DNA from: Polymorphobacter multimanifer
Lineage (GTDB): Bacteria > Pseudomonadota > Alphaproteobacteria > Sphingomonadales > Sphingomonadaceae
Assembly: GCF_014205635.1 (NCBI RefSeq)
Contig: NZ_JACIIV010000010.1
Coordinates: 1-64,000, forward strand
Reading direction: 5' to 3'
Length of the DNA: 64,000 nucleotides
A program made the translations under genes and the position numbers. Shown here one piece after another: positions 15,984-24,128 of this stretch (its first letter is position 1; each line of letters opens with the position of its first letter). The notes beneath the pieces are model-generated. The model was not told the origin of the DNA, made no database searches, and saw nothing but the letters and a program-made list of their open reading frames with translations.

Positions 15984-16822
15984 CGCTGGCTGCCGCCCGC
16001 CTGCCCCCGCCGCCGCCTGTGCAGGGCTCGGAAGGGCGTGCCCTGGCAATTGCCGGGGCGGCGCATGTGGTGCTGCTGGTGGCGCTGAGCTTCGGATGGC
16101 AATGGACCTCCACGCCGCTGCCGATGGTGGACGAGATCACCCCGGTGGAGTTCGTCGACATCGCCGATGCGCCGCGGGTGACCCGGCCGCCCGAGCCGAG
16201 CATCGAGGCCGCCCCGCAGGAAACAACCGCCCCCGAGCCGACGCCACCCGAACCCGCACCCGAGCCCGAGCCGGCACCGGTGCCCGATCCGGTGCCCACG
16301 CCGGATCCTGCCCCCAAGCCCGAGCCCCGGCCGCAGGCGAAACCAAAACCCACGCCGCCCAAGCCGGAAGCCAAACCGCTCGACACGCAGACGCTGAGCA
16401 ACCTCATCAACAAGGCGCTTCCCAAGGCGCCGACCAAGCCGCTCAACACCTCCGATCTCGCCAAGACGATCCAGGCCGCCCAGCCGAAGAACGCCGCCAT
16501 CGATCCGCGCGCCGCGGCCACGCTGGCCCAAGCGATCCGCGCGCAGGTCGCCCCCTGCTGGAACCCGCCGATCGGTGGAGCCGATGTGCGCAAGATGACC
16601 GTGCTCATCGGTGCCGAGTTCCAGCCCGATGGCAGCGTCGCCGGCAATCCGCGTGTCATCAGCCAGACCGGAACCAGCGGCCAGAACGGCGATTATGCCC
16701 GCGCCTTCGCCGAGACGGCGCGGCGTGCGGTGCTTCGCTGCTCACCACTCAAATTGCCCGCGGACCTTTACCCGCTGTGGAAATCGGTCGAAATCAATTT
16801 CGATCCCGAACAGATGACTTGA
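15980..16822 (+). CDS. tolA: Tol-Pal system protein TolA / TonB-family energy transducer
   Basis: 280 residues. One N-terminal membrane helix (about 22-40) is followed by a long Pro/Glu/Lys-rich periplasmic spacer (about 60-135) and a C-terminal globular domain (about 175-280) containing APCWNPPIGG and two further Cys-bearing motifs, as in alphaproteobacterial TolA/TonB-C domains. It transmits force from TolQR to TolB-Pal at the septum. The position between tolR and tolB supports the TolA call; on sequence alone it is a TonB_C protein. Confidence 0.88.
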   Translation: MTLAAARLPPPPPVQGSEGRALAIAGAAHVVLLVALSFGWQWTSTPLPMVDEITPVEFVDIADAPRVTRPPEPSIEAAPQETTAPEPTPPEPAPEPEPAPVPDPVPTPDPAPKPEPRPQAKPKPTPPKPEAKPLDTQTLSNLINKALPKAPTKPLNTSDLAKTIQAAQPKNAAIDPRAAATLAQAIRAQVAPCWNPPIGGADVRKMTVLIGAEFQPDGSVAGNPRVISQTGTSGQNGDYARAFAETARRAVLRCSPLKLPADLYPLWKSVEINFDPEQMT

Positions 16823-16849
16823 GCGATGCCCCGTTCTTTGGAGATGTCC

Positions 16850-18178
16850 ATGCGTATCCCCCTCCTTCTCGGCGCCATGATGCTGGCCGCCCCCGCCAGC
16901 GCCCAGCTCAGGGTGGACATCAACAGCGGCATCAGCCAGCCGATGCCGATCGCGGTGCCGACCTTTCCTGCCGCAACCCCGGGCCAGACCGCAGCCGGCA
17001 GCACCGACGAGCTCGGCCAGCGCATTGCCGAGGTGATCGCCAATGATCTGCGCTCGTCGGGCCTGTTTCGCCCGATCGCCCAGGCCGCCTTCACCACCCA
17101 GGTAAGCAACGCCGATGTGCTGCGGCCGCAGTTCGCCGCCTGGCGCACCGTGGCAGCGCAGGCGCTCGTCACCGGCAATGTCACCGCCAACCCCGATGGC
17201 GGCATCACGCTCGCCTGCTACGCCTATGATGTGTTCGCCGGCGTCGAGCTCACCCGTCAGGGCTTCGTCACCACCGCCGCCGGCTGGCGGCGTGCCGCGC
17301 ACAAATGCGCCGATCTGGTGTACAGCCGCCTCACTGGCGAGACCGGCTATTTCGACAGCCGCATCGTCTATATCTCCGAAACCGGCCCGCGCTCGAAGCG
17401 CATCAAGCGGCTTGCGGTGATGGACCAGGATGGTGCCGGCCACCGCTTCCTCACCTCGGGCCAGAACCTCGTGCTCACCCCGCGCTTCAGCCCCAGCCAG
17501 CAGCAGATCACCTATATGAGCTTCGAGGGCAATCGCCCGCGGGTATGGCTCTACACGCTCGGCACCGCACGGCAGGAGGCGATCAGCCAGAGCAGTGCCG
17601 GCCAGTTCCAGGGCATGAGCTTCGCACCGCGCTTTTCCCCCGATGGACGCACGCTGGTGTTCTCGATGGCTGTGAATGGCAACACCGACATCTACACGCT
17701 CGATCTGGGCTCGAAGCGCCTGGCCCGCCTCACCTCGCAGCCCGGCATCGAAACCTCACCGAGCTTCTCGCCCGATGGCAGCCGCATCGTCTTCGAATCC
17801 GATCGCGGCGGCACCCAGCAGCTTTACATCATGGGTGCCGATGGCAGTGGCCAGCAGCGGATCAGCTTCGGCGATGGCCGCGCCGCCTCGCCGGTCTGGA
17901 GTCCGCGCGGGGACCTGATCGCCTTCACCCGCTTCGGCGGCGGCCGCTTCGCCATCAACGTCATGCGCCCCGATGGCGGCGGCGAGCGCCAGCTCACCAA
18001 CGGCTATCAGGACGAGGGCGCCACATGGTCCCCCAATGGCCGGGTCATCATGTTCCAGCGCTCCTCGCGCGGCGGATCGCCCGCCCTCTGGTCGGTCGAT
18101 CTGTCCGGACAGAACGAACGCAAATTGCCGACACCACTCGGTGCATCCGATCCAGCCTGGTCGCCGTTGTTGGACTGA
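16850..18178 (+). CDS. tolB: Tol-Pal system beta-propeller protein TolB
   Basis: 442 residues from the chosen start. Periplasmic protein with signal peptide MRIPLLLGAMMLAAPASAQ, an N-terminal alpha/beta domain (about 20-155), and a six-bladed beta-propeller made of repeated FSPDG-type blades (for example FAPRFSPDGRTLVFS and PSFSPDGSRIVFES). It binds Pal and TolA. Three in-frame ATGs exist (16826, 16844, 16850). I prefer 16850 because GGAG lies 6 bases upstream and the signal peptide then begins cleanly. Confidence 0.94.
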   Translation: MRIPLLLGAMMLAAPASAQLRVDINSGISQPMPIAVPTFPAATPGQTAAGSTDELGQRIAEVIANDLRSSGLFRPIAQAAFTTQVSNADVLRPQFAAWRTVAAQALVTGNVTANPDGGITLACYAYDVFAGVELTRQGFVTTAAGWRRAAHKCADLVYSRLTGETGYFDSRIVYISETGPRSKRIKRLAVMDQDGAGHRFLTSGQNLVLTPRFSPSQQQITYMSFEGNRPRVWLYTLGTARQEAISQSSAGQFQGMSFAPRFSPDGRTLVFSMAVNGNTDIYTLDLGSKRLARLTSQPGIETSPSFSPDGSRIVFESDRGGTQQLYIMGADGSGQQRISFGDGRAASPVWSPRGDLIAFTRFGGGRFAINVMRPDGGGERQLTNGYQDEGATWSPNGRVIMFQRSSRGGSPALWSVDLSGQNERKLPTPLGASDPAWSPLLD

Positions 18179-18261
18179 GCTTGCCGTTGCAGATTCCACA
18201 AGCTACACCATCCGTCGATACTTCAGAACATTTCGGCGTGTTATTGCAGAAGGAGAGTAGA

Positions 18262-18801
18262 ATGTATTCGCGACATCTCAGCCTGGCCTCGGTTGCTGGC
18301 CTTGCCCTTCTCGTTGCCGCTTGCGGGCCCAAGAAGCAGGACCTGCCGCCTCCGCCGCCGCCCGCCACCGCGACGACTGCACCGACACCCACGCCCAGCG
18401 CCCCGATGACCGATCCTGCCGTAGGCAGCAGCCTGGTGCCCGGCAGCCTGGCCGATTTCATCGCCCAGGCCGGTTCGGACCGTATCCGTTTCGCCTATGA
18501 CAGCTACGAGATCGACCAGACCGCCAGCGGCGTGCTCACCCGCCAGGCGCAATGGCTTTCGCAATATCCCAGCGTGCGCATCACGGTGGAAGGTCATGCC
18601 GATGAGCGCGGCACCCGCGAGTATAATCTGGCGCTCGGCGATCGCCGCGCCCAGGCCGCCAAGAACTTCCTTGCAGCCCAGGGTGTCGCAACAGCGCGCA
18701 TCGCGACCATCTCCTATGGTGCCGAGCGCCCTGAGGCGGATGGCGCCGATGAAGCCAGCTATGCGATCAACCGCCGCGCCGTGACGTCGCTGGGCAACTG
18801 A
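18262..18801 (+). CDS. pal: Peptidoglycan-associated lipoprotein Pal
   Basis: 179 residues. A lipoprotein signal ends in the lipobox LLVAAC (Cys at about 21), followed by a Pro/Thr linker and an OmpA-type peptidoglycan-binding domain (about 75-179) with TVEGHADERGTREYNLALG and the terminal NRRAV. It anchors the outer membrane to the cell wall and binds TolB. The ATG at 18262 has AAGGAGAG upstream. It lies 83 bases after tolB and is the last gene of the tol-pal run. Confidence 0.95.
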   Translation: MYSRHLSLASVAGLALLVAACGPKKQDLPPPPPPATATTAPTPTPSAPMTDPAVGSSLVPGSLADFIAQAGSDRIRFAYDSYEIDQTASGVLTRQAQWLSQYPSVRITVEGHADERGTREYNLALGDRRAQAAKNFLAAQGVATARIATISYGAERPEADGADEASYAINRRAVTSLGN

Positions 18802-18808
18802 CGGCATC

Positions 18809-18836
18809 GCCCCTCTCCCGCATGCGGGGGAGGGGC
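18809..18836. repeat. GC-rich palindrome after pal (REP-like or terminator hairpin)
   Basis: GCCCCTCTCCCGC and GCGGGGGAGGGGC form a near-perfect 13-bp stem around an AT centre. No T run follows, so it resembles the dispersed GC-rich palindromes found between alphaproteobacterial genes more than a classical terminator. It lies 8 bases past the pal stop and may stabilise or end the transcript. Confidence 0.55.
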
Positions 18837-18877
18837 TGCCCTTCCCAAATCCTGCAAAAAGCCCTAGCCGGCTGGCC

Positions 18878-19774
18878 ATGCGCATCATCTTCATGGGCAC
18901 GCCGGCCTTCGCCCTTCCGGCTCTCGAAGCCCTGCACGCAGCCGGGCATGATATCGTCGCGGCCTATACCCGCGCCCCACAGCCCGCCGGACGCGGCAAA
19001 ACCCTCCAGAAAAGTCCCGTCCATGTCCGCGCAGAGTCCCTCGGCATCCCTGTACACACCCCGCGCACCCTGAAATCGCCCGAAGAACTGGCCGGATTTG
19101 CAGCGTTCGGTGCCGATGTCGCGGTGGTGGCAGCCTATGGCCTGCTGCTTCCACAGCCCATCCTCGATGCTCCGCCAGGCGGGTGCATCAACATCCACGG
19201 CTCGCTGTTGCCCCGCTGGCGCGGCGCCGCCCCCATCCAGCGCGCCATCCTCGCAGGTGACGAGACGACCGGCATCACCATCATGGCGATGGAAGCCGGG
19301 CTCGACACCGGCCCGATGCTGCTCGCCGAAGCCACGCCGATCGGCCGCAAGACCGCCGGGGAGCTGTTCACCGAACTGGCGGAGATGGGCGCACGGCTGT
19401 TGCTTCGCACGCTCGACGAGCGCCCTGCCCCGGTCCCGCAGCCCGATGGCGCCACCCATGCCCCCAAGATCGCCAAGACCGAGACACACCTCGATTTCCG
19501 CCAACCGGCAGCCACCCTGGACCGCGCCATCCGCGCCTTCAACCCGTCCCCCGGCGCCCATGCCATGCTGCTCGGCGAGCGGGTGAAAATCCTGTCGGCA
19601 GAAGTGCTTGCCGGCGCTTCCTCACCCGGAATCACAACCGATGATGCCTTCACCATCGGCACCGGCGAAGGCCTGCTCCGCCCCACCCGCGTGCAGCGCG
19701 CCGGCAAGCCCGCCATGGCCATCGCCGACATGCTGCGCGGCTGGCCAATCCCCGCCGGCACCCCGCTCGCATGA
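18878..19774 (+). CDS. fmt: Methionyl-tRNA formyltransferase
   Basis: 298 residues. It transfers the formyl group from 10-formyltetrahydrofolate to initiator Met-tRNA. N-terminal [16 protein letters not shown], the catalytic block [18 protein letters not shown] (Asn and His of the active site) and [16 protein letters not shown] are all present, followed by the OB-like C-terminal tRNA-binding domain (about 205-298). In HGSLLPRW, Gly replaces the more usual Ala. Its stop overlaps truA (ATGA). Confidence 0.96.
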   Translation: MRIIFMGTPAFALPALEALHAAGHDIVAAYTRAPQPAGRGKTLQKSPVHVRAESLGIPVHTPRTLKSPEELAGFAAFGADVAVVAAYGLLLPQPILDAPPGGCINIHGSLLPRWRGAAPIQRAILAGDETTGITIMAMEAGLDTGPMLLAEATPIGRKTAGELFTELAEMGARLLLRTLDERPAPVPQPDGATHAPKIAKTETHLDFRQPAATLDRAIRAFNPSPGAHAMLLGERVKILSAEVLAGASSPGITTDDAFTIGTGEGLLRPTRVQRAGKPAMAIADMLRGWPIPAGTPLA

Positions 19775-20505
19775 ATCGCTACCGGCTCACGCTGGAATAT
19801 GATGGCCGGCCCTTCATGGGCTGGCAGCGGCAGCATCATGGCCCCTCGGTGCAGTCAGCACTCGAGGATGCAGTCTTCGCCATCACCGGCGAGCGCACGA
19901 CCGTCCACGCCGCCGGCCGCACCGATGCCGGCGTCCATGCACTCGCCATGGTGGCGCACTTCGACGTGGAGCGCGATCTCGCCCCCTTCCGCATGCACGA
20001 AGCGCTCAATGCGCGGCTACGCCCGGCCCCCGTCGCCGTCCTGGCCTGCGCACTGGCACCAGGCTTCCACGCCCGCTTCGATTGCGTGCGGCGGCGCTAC
20101 CGCTATCACATTGCCAACCGCCGAGCCGATCTCACCTGGCAGCACGGCCTCGCCTGGCGGATAAGCCAGCCGCTCGACACCGACGCCATGCACGCCGCCG
20201 CCCGCCATCTGCGCGGCCGGCACGATTTCACCACCTTCCGCTCGATGGCCTGCCAGGCCGAAAGCCCCGTCCGCACGCTCGATCGGCTCGATGTGGTCCG
20301 CTCGGGCAACGACATCCACATCCATGCCGAAGCCCGCAGCTTCCTCCACCATCAGGTGCGCTCGATGGTGGGTTGCCTCAAATTCGTCGGAACCGGCCAA
20401 TGGTCCGAGGCCGATCTGGTGGCAGCGCTTGCAGCGCGCGACCGCCAGGCGCTGGCACTCAACGCGCCCCCGGACGGGCTATGGTTCATGGGCGCCGATT
20501 ACTGA
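19771..20505 (+). CDS. truA: tRNA pseudouridine(38-40) synthase TruA
   Basis: 244 residues. It converts U38-U40 of the anticodon stem-loop to pseudouridine. The catalytic Asp is in [11 protein letters not shown] (about residue 53), with RYRYHIANR and [11 protein letters not shown] motifs conserved. It is coupled to fmt by a 4-base overlap and converges on the alkaline phosphatase gene with an intergenic repeat between them. Confidence 0.96.
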   Translation: MNRYRLTLEYDGRPFMGWQRQHHGPSVQSALEDAVFAITGERTTVHAAGRTDAGVHALAMVAHFDVERDLAPFRMHEALNARLRPAPVAVLACALAPGFHARFDCVRRRYRYHIANRRADLTWQHGLAWRISQPLDTDAMHAAARHLRGRHDFTTFRSMACQAESPVRTLDRLDVVRSGNDIHIHAEARSFLHHQVRSMVGCLKFVGTGQWSEADLVAALAARDRQALALNAPPDGLWFMGADY

Positions 20506-20517
20506 GCGGACAACGCC

Positions 20518-20632
20518 GTCGCGGCAAAGCCGCGACTTGACGTCGGAAAGGTTCGGCCGGCGAAGGGCCGGCCGCCCTGCCGGCCGCGCGGCGCGCGAGT
20601 CGGTCGCCAGCTCCGCTGCCGCCGCGCCGCGC
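20518..20632. repeat. Intergenic repeat, copy B
   Basis: A 115-base GC-rich element between convergent truA and the alkaline phosphatase gene. It contains the hairpin CGCGGCAAAGCCGCG and the longer palindrome CGGCCGGC-GAAG-GGCCGGCCG, and ends GCGCGAGTCGGTCGCCAGCT followed by CCGCT. It aligns with copy C (27696-27801) over about 92 bases with compensating changes in the stem arms, and shares modules with copy A (1284-1435). Confidence 0.65.
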
Positions 20633-22117
20633 TCAGCGCCACCCCAGCGCCTCAGCCATCACATGAAAAATGACGTTCTGCTCGATCACGCCGCCCACCA
20701 GATGCGCCCGCGGTCCGGTGGCATAGAGCGCCACATCATCGCCGCCATGGCTTTCGCCGCTGGTGCCATAGGTCTTGGACGCCAGATAATTGGGGTCGTT
20801 GGGCGGCAGCTGGCGTGAGAGCGGCGGCGCCACGAAGGGGCCATTGGCATAGGTGAGCGTCGTCATCGGCTGGCCACGATCGTCAAGCGCATAGCCTTCG
20901 GGGCTGGTCGGCCCGCCGCCCTCGCCATCGCGCGAGCTCTTGATATAGCCGAGAATGTCGTTGCCGCGCTCCGGATAGCCGGCAAAGCTCAGCGTGTGCG
21001 AATGGTCTGCGGTCACCAGCACCAGCGTATCGTCGAGATCGACCGACTTGAGCACCGTCTCCACCGCGCGCGCAAACTGCTGAGTTTCAGAAAGCGCACG
21101 ATAGGGGTTGCTGGCATGATGCGCATGGTCGATCCGCCCGCCCTCGATCATCAGATAATAGCCCTTCTTCGAAGCGACGAGCTTCTTCAGCGCAAACGCC
21201 GCCATCTCCGAAAGGCTCGGCTCCTTCGCCTTGTCGCGGTCCACTTCAAACGTCAGATGGTCCTTGTTGAACAGCCCCAGCACCGGCCCGGATGCCGTGG
21301 GATCGAGCGCCCGAAAGCCCCCGGCATCGCCCACGAAGCGCCCGGCGGGAAAGCGCGTCTTCCATGCCGCGATCAGGTCCTTGCCGTCATCGCGGCGCCC
21401 GCCGGCGGCTTCGGGAAGGAACTGGTTGGTGCCGCCGCCGAGCACCACATCGAGGCCGCCACCGGGCGCGAATTCGACAAGCTGGGTCGCGATATCCTTG
21501 CAGCCCTTGCCGCGTTCCGCCGTCGGAAAGCTGCGGTCCGCACCTTCCCAGTTGCGGTTCGGCACATGCGAAAACACCGCCGCCGGCGTCGCATGGGTGA
21601 TGCGCGTGGTTGAAACGATCCCCACCGCCATGCCTTGCCCCTTGGCGATTTCGGCAAAGGTGCGCGGCCAGCTCGCGGGCTTGCCGCAATCATCGGCAGT
21701 CTGATTTGCGGCGAAGTTGATATAGCCGATCCGCGTCTTGATCCCGGTGTTGATCGCGCTTGCCGTGCCCGCCGAATCCGAAACCTGGGCATTGGTGTTG
21801 TAGGTCTTCACCAGCGCCAGATGCGGCAGCGTCTCGAAGCTCAGCACATTCTCCTCGCCGGTGCGGCGAGCGGTGCCGTCATCGGGATATTGGGCGGCAA
21901 ATATCCGCGCCGCGGCAACGGTGGCCACGCCCATGCCGTCGCCGATCAGCAGCACCACATTCTTCGCCTTCTGCGGCCGGTGCACGACCTTGAGGCGGCT
22001 CTGCACCACCGCACGGCCCATCGCCCAATAGTCATCGCCCCTGGCAGGCGTGTCGAGCACCTGGGCAGACACATCGGTCGACACCAGCAGCGCCAGCCCC
22101 ATGAAAATCGCACGCAT
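20633..22117 (-). CDS. phoA: Alkaline phosphatase
   Basis: 494 residues with a signal peptide (ending STDVSAQ). Periplasmic metal-dependent phosphomonoesterase of the alkaline phosphatase superfamily. The first metal site is LLIGDGMG (Asp about residue 60). The nucleophile Ser is in VSDSAGTASA (about 115). The distal metal ligands are in MIEGGRIDHAHH and TADHSHT, and the C-terminal SGESHGG is conserved. It presumably scavenges phosphate. No Pho box was recognised upstream. The 2OG-oxygenase gene lies 51 bases upstream on the same strand and may be co-transcribed. Confidence 0.92.
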   Translation of the reverse strand: MRAIFMGLALLVSTDVSAQVLDTPARGDDYWAMGRAVVQSRLKVVHRPQKAKNVVLLIGDGMGVATVAAARIFAAQYPDDGTARRTGEENVLSFETLPHLALVKTYNTNAQVSDSAGTASAINTGIKTRIGYINFAANQTADDCGKPASWPRTFAEIAKGQGMAVGIVSTTRITHATPAAVFSHVPNRNWEGADRSFPTAERGKGCKDIATQLVEFAPGGGLDVVLGGGTNQFLPEAAGGRRDDGKDLIAAWKTRFPAGRFVGDAGGFRALDPTASGPVLGLFNKDHLTFEVDRDKAKEPSLSEMAAFALKKLVASKKGYYLMIEGGRIDHAHHASNPYRALSETQQFARAVETVLKSVDLDDTLVLVTADHSHTLSFAGYPERGNDILGYIKSSRDGEGGGPTSPEGYALDDRGQPMTTLTYANGPFVAPPLSRQLPPNDPNYLASKTYGTSGESHGGDDVALYATGPRAHLVGGVIEQNVIFHVMAEALGWR

Positions 22118-22168
22118 CCGTCTCTCCCCGATTTCACATGCTGATGGCCGCCGCGTGTGACGCCCGTG

Positions 22169-23092
22169 TTACAGGAGTTTGATTTCCCGCAGCCGCTCCT
22201 GCAGAAATTCGTTCGCCGTGATCGGCGGCCAGTCGCTCGGCCCGCCAGGCATCGTCTCGATCAGATAATCGGGGCGGAAATGCAGGAAGAAGGGCGTGGA
22301 ATAGCGCGCCACACTCGCCCGCTCGGGGGCGGGATTGATCACCCGGTGCGACGTCGAAGGCAACCGCCCGCCCGAAAGCCGCTGCAGCATGTCCCCGATG
22401 TTGCACACCAGGCTTCCTGGCGGGGCATCGATGTCGCGCCACTGGCCCTGGCGGTCGAGCAGCTGCAGCCCAGCCTCCTCGGCGCCGAGCAGCAGGGTGA
22501 TCACATTGATGTCCTCATGCGCGCCGGCACGGATCGAGCCGCCCTCGCCACCCCGCAAGGGCGGATAGTGGAGCAGCCGCAGCACCGAATTGCCGTCGCG
22601 CACCGGATCATCGAAAAAGTCCGGCGCCAGCCCGAGATGCAAGGCAAGGGCTTTCAGCAGCTTGAGCCCGGTCACTTCAAGCGCATCGTAAAGGTCGAGC
22701 ACCGCCGGCTTGAAGTCCGGCCATTCGCGTGGCCAAACATTGCCCGGCATCACATCTTCATGCGCATGGCCTGCGGGCAGCTCGCGCCCCACGTGCCAGA
22801 ACTCCTTCAGGTCCCGCGCCGCCGCCCCCTTGGCGGTCTCGATCCCGAATGCCGTCATCCCGCGCTGGCCGCCGCCATTCGGCACGATATTAGCCGCCTT
22901 GGCGCCTTCATCGAGTGCGAAAAGCGCCTTGGTGGCGCCGAGCGCGCGGTTGATGACGCGGTCGGGAATGCCATGCTCGCTCACCACGGCAAAGCCGGTG
23001 CGGGCAAAGGCGTCGCCGAAGGCTGCAGCCGCGGCAAGCGGGTCGCTGTCCACAAGGCTGAGGGGGATGGGGTGAATGTCTGCCGCCGTCAT
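22169..23092 (-). CDS. 2-oxoglutarate/Fe(II) dioxygenase, isopenicillin N synthase-like
   Basis: 307 residues. An N-terminal DIOX_N domain (FARTGFAVVSEHGIP) leads into the double-stranded beta-helix. The Fe(II) ligands are the His and Asp of GAHEDINVITLL (about 190-192) and the distal His in STSHRVINP (about 246), with an Arg (near ARYSTPFF) to bind 2-oxoglutarate. Related enzymes hydroxylate or cyclise small molecules; the substrate here is unknown. It precedes the alkaline phosphatase gene and is divergent from the DUF481 gene. Confidence 0.87.
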   Translation of the reverse strand: MTAADIHPIPLSLVDSDPLAAAAAFGDAFARTGFAVVSEHGIPDRVINRALGATKALFALDEGAKAANIVPNGGGQRGMTAFGIETAKGAAARDLKEFWHVGRELPAGHAHEDVMPGNVWPREWPDFKPAVLDLYDALEVTGLKLLKALALHLGLAPDFFDDPVRDGNSVLRLLHYPPLRGGEGGSIRAGAHEDINVITLLLGAEEAGLQLLDRQGQWRDIDAPPGSLVCNIGDMLQRLSGGRLPSTSHRVINPAPERASVARYSTPFFLHFRPDYLIETMPGGPSDWPPITANEFLQERLREIKLL

Positions 23093-23130
23093 GACCGCGT
23101 CCTAGCGCCATTCAGCCCGGCTCGCCAGCC

Positions 23131-23159
23131 TTGACACGGGGCAGCGTATTGCCTTGAAA
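23131..23159 (+). promoter_or_regulatory. Possible promoter of the DUF481 gene
   Basis: A consensus -35 TTGACA at 23131-23136 is followed after 17 bases by TTGAAA (23154-23159), a weak -10. It lies 26-54 bases before the ATG in the divergent intergenic region. Confidence 0.25.
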
Positions 23160-23184
23160 GCACCTGACCGAGGGAGAGGTTGTC

Positions 23185-24069
23185 ATGCGTATCTGGATTG
23201 TCCCCCTGCTCGCTGTCGTCGCGGCACCCGCGCTCGCCAAGCCGATTCCCTCAGCGGTGGCAGCGATGATCGAGGCGGCACGCAACGATCCTGCCAAGCT
23301 TGCAGTCGTCGCCGAGATGGCGCGCGCGACCAACCCCGGCTCGGTGCGCGAGATCAACGCCCGCATCGCAGCGATCAATGCCGATCGTGCCCGGGCACGC
23401 GAACAGGCGCTGGCAGAACAGCGCTACTACGAGGGGTGGAAGGGCTCGGGGGAAGTCGGCGGCTTCGCCTCGTCGGGCAACACCAACACGCAGGGCGTGG
23501 CGCTCGGCGTCAATCTCTCCAAGGAAACCCGCCAATGGAAGCACGCGGCACGCGGCTTCGTCGATTACCAGCGACAGGATGGTGTGGTCTCGCGTGAACG
23601 GTATCTCGCAAGCTACCAGGGCAACTACAATATCAACCCGTCGATGTTCAGCCTGCTGGCCGTCTCCTACGAAAAGGACGAGTTCTCCGGCTTCGAGCAT
23701 CGCTTCTCGCAATCGCTCGGCATCGGGCAGAAGCTGGTCGCCGGTCCTCGCCTGCTCGCCACCGTCGAAGGCGGTCCTGCCCTTCGCCAGACGCAGTTCA
23801 CCGACGGCCTCAACGAGACAAACTTCGCGGCACGCGTTGCCGGCAACGTGCGATGGCAGCTCAGCGAGCGCCTCAAGCTCACCGAGGACGCCAGTTATTT
23901 CTACGACGGCAACAACAACAGCCTGCAGGCGCTCACCGCCCTCAACGCCAAGATCAACGGCTCACTGACCGCGCGCCTGTCCCACCAGATCAACACCGAA
24001 TCAAACCCGCCCCTGGGCCGCCGCAACAGCGACCAGGTGAGCCGCGGAACGATCGTCTATTCCTTCTGA
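23185..24069 (+). CDS. DUF481 outer-membrane protein (YdiY-like)
   Basis: 294 residues. The signal peptide (MRIWIVPLLAVVAAPALA) is followed by a helical, possibly coiled-coil segment (about 30-85) and a C-terminal DUF481 beta-barrel (about 88-294) that begins WKGSGEVGGFASSGNTNT, the usual opening of this family, and ends in an aromatic residue (VYSF), as outer-membrane barrels do. E. coli YdiY of this family is described as salt induced; function is otherwise unknown. An AGGGAGAGG Shine-Dalgarno lies upstream of the ATG. Confidence 0.88.
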   Translation: MRIWIVPLLAVVAAPALAKPIPSAVAAMIEAARNDPAKLAVVAEMARATNPGSVREINARIAAINADRARAREQALAEQRYYEGWKGSGEVGGFASSGNTNTQGVALGVNLSKETRQWKHAARGFVDYQRQDGVVSRERYLASYQGNYNINPSMFSLLAVSYEKDEFSGFEHRFSQSLGIGQKLVAGPRLLATVEGGPALRQTQFTDGLNETNFAARVAGNVRWQLSERLKLTEDASYFYDGNNNSLQALTALNAKINGSLTARLSHQINTESNPPLGRRNSDQVSRGTIVYSF

Positions 24070-24074
24070 GCATA

Positions 24075-24109
24075 AAAAAAAGGGCGGCTCCGGTGAAGGA
24101 GCCGCCCTG
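24075..24109 (-). terminator. Intrinsic terminator for the TonB-dependent receptor gene
   Basis: A perfect 11-bp stem (AGGGCGGCTCC with GGAGCCGCCCT) and 6-base loop. On the minus strand the stem is followed by a run of eight or nine T residues. It lies about 20 bases beyond the stop of the leftward receptor gene; on the plus strand there is no T tract, so it may stop DUF481 transcripts less well. Confidence 0.85.
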
Positions 24110-24128
24110 GTTCAAGTTTGTGTCGCGA